Positions 34,900 through 41,731 of a stretch of 64,000 nt of DNA are shown one piece after another. The stretch comes from JBGSQR01 sp964509295 (GTDB lineage Bacteria; Desulfobacterota; Desulfuromonadia; Geobacterales; Pseudopelobacteraceae): assembly GCA_964509295.1 (NCBI GenBank), contig CAZDWS010000015.1:1-64000 (forward strand), written 5' to 3'. The first letter of the stretch is position 1; every line of letters begins with the position of its first letter. The notes beneath the pieces were generated by a model. That model saw nothing but the letters and a program-made list of their open reading frames with translations, was not told the origin of the DNA and did not search any database. The position numbers were made by a program, and so were the translations under genes.

Positions 34900-36273
34900 A
34901 TGTCAAAAACAATTCTTGTAGTTGATGACGAGAAGGATATCAGGACATCCCTGACCGGTATTCTGGAGGATGAAGGTTATCAGGTAATTACCGCCAATAG
35001 TGGAATTGAAGCGGTAGAAAGTGTCAGGCAGGATCTTCCTGATCTTGTCTTGTTAGATATCTGGATGCCTGGTATTGATGGCCTGGAAACACTTGAAAGG
35101 TTAAAATCCCTTTTCCCCCCACTTACAGTAATTATGATTTCAGGGCATGGAACTATCGAAACTGCAGTAAAATCAACCAAGCTTGGTGCTTATGATTTTA
35201 TTGAAAAGCCACTTTCCTTGGATAAAGTTCTTATCACAGTCAGTAACGCATTGCGCATGAAAGAACTACGTGTAGAAAACGAGGAGCTGAAGCGTGTTGT
35301 TGGCAACGAATACGAACTGGTCGGCAACAGTCCGGCTATGGTGGCTCTGAGGGAACAGATTGTGCGAGTTGCTCCTACAAACGCGTCAGTTCTGGTGACT
35401 GGTGAAAATGGAACCGGTAAGGAGTTGGTGGCACGTTCGATCCATTATTATAGTCAGCGCAGTGAAAAACCGTTTATTGCCATCAATTGTGCTGCCATAC
35501 CGGAAGAGCTGATTGAGAGTGAACTGTTTGGCCATGAAAAAGGTGCATTCACAGGAGCTGTTGCTCAGAAAAAAGGTAAATTCGACCTGGCGGATGGTGG
35601 TACACTTTTTCTGGATGAGATAGGGGATATGTCGCTGAAGACTCAGGCTAAAGTTTTACGTATTCTACAGGAGAGGTGCTTTGAACGTGTAGGTGGAAAC
35701 AGGCTGGTATCGGTAGATGTAAGAATAATTGCTGCAACTAATAAATCGTTGGAAAATGAAATTAGTATTGGTAGTTTTAGAGAAGACCTTTATTACCGGT
35801 TAAATGTCATCCCATTCAGGGTGCCAGCACTTCGGGAAAGAGTTGAAGATCTGCCTCTTCTGGTGCCGCATTTTGTGAGCCAGTTCTATCATCATGAAGG
35901 TCGTGAGCCAAAGACCTTTCTGCCGGAAACACTTGTATTGCTATGCCAGCATGACTGGCCTGGCAATATCAGGGAGCTGAGAAACATAATTGAAAGAATA
36001 TTGATTATGACGCCTGGCCAAGTAATCACACCTTCAGATGTACCAGGTCTTTTTATGAATCGAGAGAAAATGGAGTCTGCCGAGTCGAGAATGGCCGGTT
36101 CAAGTGGGGTTGAAACTTTGCGCGAAGCACGTGAAGGGTTTGAACGTGATTTTATTATTCAGAAGCTGGAAGAAAATGACTGGAATATCTCGCGTACTGC
36201 TGAGTTGATTGAGCTTGAGCGTAGTAACTTGCATCGCAAGATCAAATCCTACGGGATTGATGTGAAAAAATAG
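34900..36273 (+). CDS. ntrX: Sigma-54-dependent response regulator NtrX
   Basis: A 457-residue regulator: receiver domain with phospho-acceptor D53 (LVLLDIWMPG), AAA+ domain with Walker A GENGTGKE (about 168-175) and the sigma-54-contacting GAFTGA at 215-220, Walker B-type LFLDEIGDM, then a C-terminal Fis-type helix-turn-helix (WNISRTAELIELERSNLHRK). It should activate sigma-54 promoters when phosphorylated by NtrY. ATG follows AAGGAGTATTGA. The gene converges on tadA with only 12 bases between stops. Confidence 0.93.
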   Translation: MSKTILVVDDEKDIRTSLTGILEDEGYQVITANSGIEAVESVRQDLPDLVLLDIWMPGIDGLETLERLKSLFPPLTVIMISGHGTIETAVKSTKLGAYDFIEKPLSLDKVLITVSNALRMKELRVENEELKRVVGNEYELVGNSPAMVALREQIVRVAPTNASVLVTGENGTGKELVARSIHYYSQRSEKPFIAINCAAIPEELIESELFGHEKGAFTGAVAQKKGKFDLADGGTLFLDEIGDMSLKTQAKVLRILQERCFERVGGNRLVSVDVRIIAATNKSLENEISIGSFREDLYYRLNVIPFRVPALRERVEDLPLLVPHFVSQFYHHEGREPKTFLPETLVLLCQHDWPGNIRELRNIIERILIMTPGQVITPSDVPGLFMNREKMESAESRMAGSSGVETLREAREGFERDFIIQKLEENDWNISRTAELIELERSNLHRKIKSYGIDVKK

Positions 36274-36285
36274 TTGGTTAAGTGA

Positions 36286-36786
36286 TTAATTGTTATCAGT
36301 GGCAGCCATTTGCCTCTCTGACTTTTTCCGGTTTCTCAAGCAAGAAAAAAAAGAGCTCAGAAGCCCTGAACACTCATTCTCAAGGATGCGTGAAATAAGA
36401 TTCACTTTATGATTAAGGCGGTCGTCAGTTGAAAAGTCGTAAAGAGATCCTGCTGCACCACCTTTTGGATCATAGCAGCCAAAAACAACAGTCGGAACAC
36501 GTGCTAAAATAATAGCCCCCATGCACATGGTGCAGGGTTCAAGTGTCACATACAGAGTCGTATCAAGCAGTCGCCAGGAATTAAGTTTTCTGGCGGCTTT
36601 TTTTATTGCCAACAGTTCTGCATGTGCAGTAGGGTCCTGGCTGGATTCTCGCAGATTATGACCACGCGCGATAATTTGCCCATTTTGTACAATCACACAC
36701 CCGATAGGCACTTCATTTTTTGTTTCTGCCTTGCGAGCCTCAGCAATTGCAAGTCGCATCCAGTGTTCATGATTTTTGTCAGACAT
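36286..36786 (-). CDS. tadA: tRNA-specific adenosine deaminase TadA
   Basis: A 166-residue enzyme that turns adenosine 34 of tRNA-Arg(ACG) into inosine. The cytidine-deaminase fold motifs are HAE at 55-57 (catalytic Glu 57) and PCTMC with zinc cysteines C85 and C88. The ATG at 36786 follows AAGGGATCTA and gives the usual N-terminus (HEHWMRLAIAEARKA); an ATG 42 bases upstream is possible but less likely. The C-terminal tail is lysine- and arginine-rich. Confidence 0.93.
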   Translation of the reverse strand: MSDKNHEHWMRLAIAEARKAETKNEVPIGCVIVQNGQIIARGHNLRESSQDPTAHAELLAIKKAARKLNSWRLLDTTLYVTLEPCTMCMGAIILARVPTVVFGCYDPKGGAAGSLYDFSTDDRLNHKVNLISRILENECSGLLSSFFSCLRNRKKSERQMAATDNN

Positions 36787-36828
36787 TAGATCCCTTATTT
36801 GAATCAGGTGTGTCTTTGCTCCGAGCAT

Positions 36829-37157
36829 AATATAACAGGTTGATACTATTTTGCAGGTGAAAAATATTTATCAGTTGTCGGGTTATTGTTGCAGGAAGCC
36901 AAGTCGGCTGTATAAATATAAGCTGACATAATTCAACAAAAAGGTATTATTGAAAATGGAATTAGCTTGATTGCAAAGACTGCTTCGCCTTACGTTACGA
37001 TCTCTAAAATTAGAGAAGTACTTGACCATTGCAGTGATTTGTAGCATTGGCTCATCTACAGGTTGATATTAATATATGCTTGTCCCAAGTAATTTTAGGT
37101 TTTTGATAAAATCATTTATTTGTCGGGGTAGGCCGTAATTGAGAAAGGGGATTTTCT
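36829..37157. other. Intergenic region between tadA and the VF530 gene, no gene seen
   Basis: These 329 bases hold no convincing reading frame. They contain a possible promoter (36889-36916) and an inverted repeat TCTCTAA-AA-TTAGAGA (37001-37016) of operator-like size. The leader between that promoter and the next start codon would be about 235 bases; no known riboswitch is recognised. Confidence 0.5.
36889..36916 (+). promoter_or_regulatory. Possible sigma-70 promoter upstream of the VF530-xerD pair
   Basis: TTGCAG (36889-36894), 16-base spacer, TATAAA (36911-36916). The -10 lies within GTATAAATATA, an 11-base string seen twice more in this window upstream of other genes. Strength uncertain and it is far (about 240 bases) from the next start codon. 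Confidence 0.4.
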
Positions 37158-37385
37158 ATGACAGATCAAAACAATAGTGATCTGCTGCATGGTGTAACAT
37201 TGATAATGATACTGACTGAGCTAGTGCAGCACTACGGCTGGGCTGAGATGGGCAGGGGCATTGAGATCAGGTGTTTTACCCATGACCCCAGCATTGATTC
37301 AAGCCTTAAGTTTCTAAGAAGAACACCCTGGGCAAGGGATAAGGTTGAAGAAATGTATCTGCGTTGGAAGCTGGAAACCGCTTGA
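37158..37385 (+). CDS. VF530-family DNA-binding protein (DUF2132)
   Basis: A 75-residue protein with the family core DLLHGVTLIMILTELVQHYG, then IRCFTHDPSIDSSLKFLRRT and PWARDKVEEMYLRWK. The family has a solved structure resembling DNA-binding folds, but a cellular role is not established. ATG follows AAAGGGGATTTTCT. xerD starts 4 bases after its stop, so the two are probably transcribed together. Confidence 0.85.
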   Translation: MTDQNNSDLLHGVTLIMILTELVQHYGWAEMGRGIEIRCFTHDPSIDSSLKFLRRTPWARDKVEEMYLRWKLETA

Positions 37386-37389
37386 TGCC

Positions 37390-38277
37390 ATGAATGACTT
37401 TCTGGATCTGTTTATCAGCTATCTGTCTGTAGAAAGGGGGCTTTCCCGTAATACGCAGGAGGCCTATAGTCGCGACCTGTCCCGTTATTTAGACTTCCTG
37501 GAAAGGCAGGGTTGTCAGGCTCCGGGAGATGTCAAGTCATCGGATGTGGCCCAGTTTATGGGGTGGTTGAAAAATGAAGGGATTGCTCCGCGTAGTCGGG
37601 CCCGTTGCCTTTCATCTATCAGAATGTTTCACAAGTTTCTGATGGTTGAAAGTTATACGGATTCAAATCCGGCCTCAATCATTGAAGCACCTCGAACATT
37701 GCACAAGCTGCCTGAGTTTTTGACCAGTCCTGAAGTTGATCAGCTTTTTGCTGCCTGTGCAGGAAGCGCAGGCGAAAATGTGCGTGATCTGGCCATGCTG
37801 GAATTGCTTTATGCCACCGGATTGCGTGTTTCCGAACTGGTCAATCTCAAACTGCGGGAAGTTAACCTGGATAGTGGGTATTTGATGACGCTGGGCAAAG
37901 GTAATAAGGAACGTCTGGTGCCAATCGGTGACTCAGCCTGCCGGAAAGTGAGTGAATATCTGGCGGAGGTGCGTCACAGGCAGGATGCTACCGGGCGGAA
38001 TATCCATCTTTTTCTTTCCCGATTGGGAGACTCCATGAGCCGTCAGGCTTTCTGGAACATAATTAAAAAAAGATCTCTGCTGGCCGGTATCCGCAAAAAT
38101 ATATCTCCCCACACACTGCGTCATTCCTTTGCTACCCATCTGCTTGAAAACGGTGCAGATCTGCGCAGCGTACAGATTATGCTGGGGCACGCAGACCTGT
38201 CGTCAACGCAGATTTATACCCATGTCACTCGTGAAAGGCTGAAGAGGTTGCATCAGCAGATTCATCCGCGCGGCTGA
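37390..38277 (+). CDS. xerD: Site-specific tyrosine recombinase XerD
   Basis: A 295-residue recombinase with an N-terminal SAM-like DNA-binding domain (1-90) and catalytic residues R146, H241, R244, H267 and nucleophile Y276. The C-terminal end TRERLKRLHQQIHPRG resembles XerD more than XerC. It would resolve chromosome dimers at dif together with XerC and FtsK. The ATG at 37390 is chosen from the family N-terminus (MNDFLDLFISYLSVERGLS). Housekeeping context and absence of att sites argue against a mobile-element integrase. Confidence 0.88.
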   Translation: MNDFLDLFISYLSVERGLSRNTQEAYSRDLSRYLDFLERQGCQAPGDVKSSDVAQFMGWLKNEGIAPRSRARCLSSIRMFHKFLMVESYTDSNPASIIEAPRTLHKLPEFLTSPEVDQLFAACAGSAGENVRDLAMLELLYATGLRVSELVNLKLREVNLDSGYLMTLGKGNKERLVPIGDSACRKVSEYLAEVRHRQDATGRNIHLFLSRLGDSMSRQAFWNIIKKRSLLAGIRKNISPHTLRHSFATHLLENGADLRSVQIMLGHADLSSTQIYTHVTRERLKRLHQQIHPRG

Positions 38278-38374
38278 GTCAGGTCGAGGATTTTGTTCGC
38301 TTTGCCCACCGATCAAGGTTCTGTCTTTTCTCAACCTTAACCTCAATCTCAACCTTTTTTCCACATGTTTAACC

Positions 38375-38403
38375 TTGAAAGAATACGGTTCTTCTAGTAT
38401 AAA
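38375..38403 (+). promoter_or_regulatory. Sigma-70-like promoter upstream of the metallo-hydrolase gene
   Basis: TTGAAA (38375-38380), 17-base spacer, TATAAA (38398-38403), five of six matches in each box. Start expected near 38410, about 113 bases before the GTG start. The -10 is inside a GTATAAATATA string (38397-38407) shared with two other intergenic regions. Confidence 0.6.
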
Positions 38404-38522
38404 TATAGCTTACTCTTTTTCCGCTTAGGTGCTCCGGCATCTTTATATATCCTGCTGTAATCCTGCTTTATTTAATGTCATAGAGGCTGAAGTCCGTTCA
38501 GTCCTGGAATCCTGGAGCCTGT

Positions 38523-39293
38523 GTGAAAATCTGTTCGCTGGCCAGCGGCAGTAAGGGTAATTGCCTCTATCTGGAGTGTGGCAATACCCGTTTGCTGATA
38601 GATGTTGGCATGTCGTTGCGTGAAACACTGCTCCGCATGGAGTTGTGCGGGATTGACCCGACCGGTGTTAATGCAGTACTGCTGACACATGAACATATTG
38701 ATCACATTCGCAGTGCCGGTTCCTTTGCAAGAAAATTCAGCGTGCCGGTTGTTGCCAGTCACATGGTCTGCCAAAAGGCACAAAAATATCTGAAGAAAAC
38801 CCGCTTGATTGAATTTGAATCCGGTGTGGCCTTCTCTTTTCGTGATGTTCAGGTTGATCCGTTTCCGATTACGCACGACTCCTGCGATCCGGTCGGTTTT
38901 GTGGTTGAGTCGGATGAGGGGCGCTGTGGCTCTGTTACAGATCTGGGGATTGTGACCAGGTTGGTGGCGGACAAGCTGCGTGGTTGCCGCTTCCTGAATC
39001 TGGAGTCAAACCATGATATGGAGATGCTGATGAACGGCCCCTATCCGTGGGAGTTGAAACAGCGCATCAAATCGCGTCACGGGCACCTTTCCAACGCCGA
39101 ATCACTGGAACTGCTGCATGACCTTGCCCATGAAGGGCTGGAGGTGCTGGTAATGGCCCATCTTTCCGAAGTAAATAATCACCCGGATCATGTGGTCGCC
39201 AATACACAATCGTTTCTACGTGACCAGAATGTCTGCTCTCCGATCATTGTGATCGGTGATCAGTTTAAAGCCAGCTGCTTGATTGAAATCTGA
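38523..39293 (+). CDS. MBL-fold metallo-hydrolase, YycJ/WalJ-like
   Basis: A 256-residue metallo-beta-lactamase-fold enzyme with the metal motif THEHIDH (H56, H58, D60, H61), a second-half histidine (DPFPITHDSCDPVGF) and SNHDMEML. Start MKICSLASGSKGNCLYLECG is typical of the YycJ/WalJ group, proposed as nucleases acting in DNA repair or wall-related regulation; substrate here is unknown. GTG start at 38523; the Shine-Dalgarno is weak (CTGGAGCCT). purB follows after 40 bases. Confidence 0.82.
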   Translation: MKICSLASGSKGNCLYLECGNTRLLIDVGMSLRETLLRMELCGIDPTGVNAVLLTHEHIDHIRSAGSFARKFSVPVVASHMVCQKAQKYLKKTRLIEFESGVAFSFRDVQVDPFPITHDSCDPVGFVVESDEGRCGSVTDLGIVTRLVADKLRGCRFLNLESNHDMEMLMNGPYPWELKQRIKSRHGHLSNAESLELLHDLAHEGLEVLVMAHLSEVNNHPDHVVANTQSFLRDQNVCSPIIVIGDQFKASCLIEI

Positions 39294-39333
39294 TTTTAAA
39301 ACTACTCAGTAATAATTTATAGGAGCAAAAACT

Positions 39334-40629
39334 ATGATCCCTCGTTATACACGTCCTGAAATGGCCCAGATCTGGGAACCGGAAAACCGTTTCCGTATCT
39401 GGCTTGAAATTGAAACCCTGGCCTGTGAAGCCCAGGCTGAACTGGGCGTTATCCCCAAAGAAGCTGTGCCGGTGATCCGTGCCAAAGGTAACTTTGATAT
39501 TGCCCGTATTGATGCAATTGAAGCTGAAGTCAAGCATGATGTGATCGCTTTTCTGACCTCCGTATCCGAATATGTGGGGCCTGAGGCGCGCTTTATTCAC
39601 CAGGGAATGACTTCGTCCGACGTTCTGGATACCTGTCTGTCTGTACAGATGGTACAGGCCGCCGATCAGCTGCTGGTTGACCTGGACATGTTGCTGGAAT
39701 CGCTGAAAAAACGTGCTTACGAACACAAGGACACGGTCTGTATGGGGCGCTCCCATGGCATCCATGCCGAGCCGGTCACCTTCGGTCTTAAGCTGGCCTC
39801 CTTCTACGCTGAAATGGACCGCAATCGCACCCGTCTGCTGGCTGCCCGTGAGAATATCGCCACCGGCGCCATTTCAGGCGCAGTCGGCACATTTGCCAAT
39901 ATCGACCCGTTTGTTGAAGAATACGTTTGTGCCAAGATGGGGCTCAAGCCGGAACCGGTTTCCAGCCAGGTAATTCCGCGTGACCGTCATGCCGAATATT
40001 TCTGTGTCCTGTCCATCATCGCCTCCTCCATGGAGCGCATCGCCATTGAAGTCCGTCATCTGCAGCGAACCGAAGTGCTGGAGGCGGAAGAACAGTTTAC
40101 CAAAGGCCAGAAAGGCTCCTCAGCCATGCCGCACAAGCGTAATCCGATCCTCTCCGAAAACCTGACCGGCCAGGCCCGCTACGTGCGTGCTTTCTGTATT
40201 CCGGCCCTGGAAAACGTGGCTCTCTGGCATGAGCGTGATATCTCCCATTCCTCCGTCGAGCGCTACATTGCCCCGGATGCCACAGTGGCACTGGATTTCT
40301 CTCTGCGTCGCCTGAGTGGGCTGATCAACAATCTGGTTGTCTATCCTGACAACATGTTGAAGAACCTGAACCAGATGAAAGGTCTGGTTTTCTCCCAGAA
40401 AATACTGCTGGATCTGACCCAGGCCGGTGTTTCGCGCGAGGATGCCTACCGTCTGGTGCAGAAAAACGCCATGAAGGTATGGGAAGAAGCCAAGGATTTT
40501 CAGACCGAACTGCTGGCGGATCAGGAAGTTGTAGCAGCCCTGGGTGAAGAAAAAATTCGTGAGTCATTCGACCTGAGTTATCACCTCAAACATGTAAATA
40601 CCATTTTCAAACGAGTCTTCGGTGAGTAA
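39334..40629 (+). CDS. purB: Adenylosuccinate lyase
   Basis: A 431-residue enzyme acting twice in purine synthesis: SAICAR to AICAR plus fumarate, and adenylosuccinate to AMP. Shows the N-terminal MIPRYTRPEMAQIWEPENRF, TSSDVLDT, MGRSHGIHAEP and the fumarase/ASL signature GSSAMPHKRNP at 261-271. ATG follows TAGGAGCAAAAACT. Its end overlaps the mscS-type gene by 8 bases. Confidence 0.97.
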   Translation: MIPRYTRPEMAQIWEPENRFRIWLEIETLACEAQAELGVIPKEAVPVIRAKGNFDIARIDAIEAEVKHDVIAFLTSVSEYVGPEARFIHQGMTSSDVLDTCLSVQMVQAADQLLVDLDMLLESLKKRAYEHKDTVCMGRSHGIHAEPVTFGLKLASFYAEMDRNRTRLLAARENIATGAISGAVGTFANIDPFVEEYVCAKMGLKPEPVSSQVIPRDRHAEYFCVLSIIASSMERIAIEVRHLQRTEVLEAEEQFTKGQKGSSAMPHKRNPILSENLTGQARYVRAFCIPALENVALWHERDISHSSVERYIAPDATVALDFSLRRLSGLINNLVVYPDNMLKNLNQMKGLVFSQKILLDLTQAGVSREDAYRLVQKNAMKVWEEAKDFQTELLADQEVVAALGEEKIRESFDLSYHLKHVNTIFKRVFGE

Positions 40630-41731
40630 GCTTTTCGCTCTACTTCAGGCCATGTTCGAGCCGCGCATCTCCGATGCTTTCCTGCAGTTCTGGGCCAAGC
40701 ATCTGCTGGACGCACTGCTGATTATTGCCTTGTTCTGGCTGCTGTCGGAGTTGGCAAGAATTGTTCTTAACAGGTGGGGGCGCGTCCTGGCCAGATTTAC
40801 AAAGACGGAGCTGAATGACCGTATTTTGAAACTGGCCATTCCGAACATTTCGCTGATGCTGAATGTGTTTGGTCTCTACCTGGCTATCCGCTCCCTGCCG
40901 CTGCCGGAAAAGTTTGTTGCCATACTGTCCGGTCTGCTTTACATCACCCTGGTAGTCATACTGTTCAATCTGGTTTATAGTTCTTTCGGAGAACTGTTGA
41001 AATGGTATGTGGATGGACGTGCAGGTGGAAGTGATGCCAACCTGTCACGCCAAATGCTGCCTTTGGTTGAAAAATTGACCATGCTGTTTCTGATGGGTGC
41101 CGGGCTGATCATTGTCCTCAAACACTTTAACTACGATATTTTTTCTCTTGTGACAGCCCTGGGGATCGGTTCTCTAGCCATCGGTATGGCTGCTAAAGAT
41201 ACTCTGGCCCATATGATCTCCGGCTTTACATTGATGTTGGACCGTCCTTTTGATATCGGTGACCGGATCAAGCTGACAAACGGCCAGATCGGTGATGTGA
41301 TTGAAATCGGTCTGCGCTCCACCAAAATACAGGGTCTTGACACTACTGTCATGATCATACCCAACTCGGATCTGTGTAACTCAACGGTTATTAACCTGGT
41401 CCGTCCGACAGCTGTAATACAGGGGCGTATCAGTATCGGAGTAGGCTATGGCAGCGATGTGGATCAGGTTAAACAACTGTTGCTAAAGCTGGCTGACTCA
41501 AATCAGGATGTTGTGAAAACACCTGCTCCGGAAATTCTTTTTACCTCTTTCGGAGACAGTGCCCTGAACATGCTGTTTATTTTCTGGGTAAATGAGCCGG
41601 GATGTCTCGGGCAGGTCACTGATCAGCTGAACTGCTCAATACTGCGTTGCTTCCGTGAAAACAATATTGAAATACCGTACCCGACCAGGACGGTGATAAT
41701 GGAAAAGGAACAATTATGCCCAACAGAATAG
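40622..41731 (+). CDS. MscS-family mechanosensitive ion channel
   Basis: A 369-residue membrane protein with four predicted membrane helices in the first 200 residues (for example ALLIIALFWLLSELARIVL and ISLMLNVFGLYLAIRSL). The pore helix and MscS core are LGIGSLAIGMAAKDTLAHM and LDRPFDIGDRIKL, with the beta domain following (IIPNSDLCNSTVINL). Such channels release solutes under osmotic downshock. The GTG start overlaps purB, and the 3' end overlaps purL by 16 bases, so it is embedded in the purine operon. Confidence 0.9.
   Translation: MSKLFALLQAMFEPRISDAFLQFWAKHLLDALLIIALFWLLSELARIVLNRWGRVLARFTKTELNDRILKLAIPNISLMLNVFGLYLAIRSLPLPEKFVAILSGLLYITLVVILFNLVYSSFGELLKWYVDGRAGGSDANLSRQMLPLVEKLTMLFLMGAGLIIVLKHFNYDIFSLVTALGIGSLAIGMAAKDTLAHMISGFTLMLDRPFDIGDRIKLTNGQIGDVIEIGLRSTKIQGLDTTVMIIPNSDLCNSTVINLVRPTAVIQGRISIGVGYGSDVDQVKQLLLKLADSNQDVVKTPAPEILFTSFGDSALNMLFIFWVNEPGCLGQVTDQLNCSILRCFRENNIEIPYPTRTVIMEKEQLCPTE

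Noticed and set aside
37390..38277. Tyrosine recombinase as a possible integrase of a mobile element.
   Set aside because: Sequence ends and active-site spacing fit XerD, the neighbours are housekeeping genes and no att repeats or cargo genes are seen.
38281..38365. Repeated CAACCTT/CAATCTC strings after xerD as a terminator or repeat element.
   Set aside because: Only short pyrimidine-rich repeats with a weak AAGGTT/AACCTT pairing; no convincing hairpin plus U tract.
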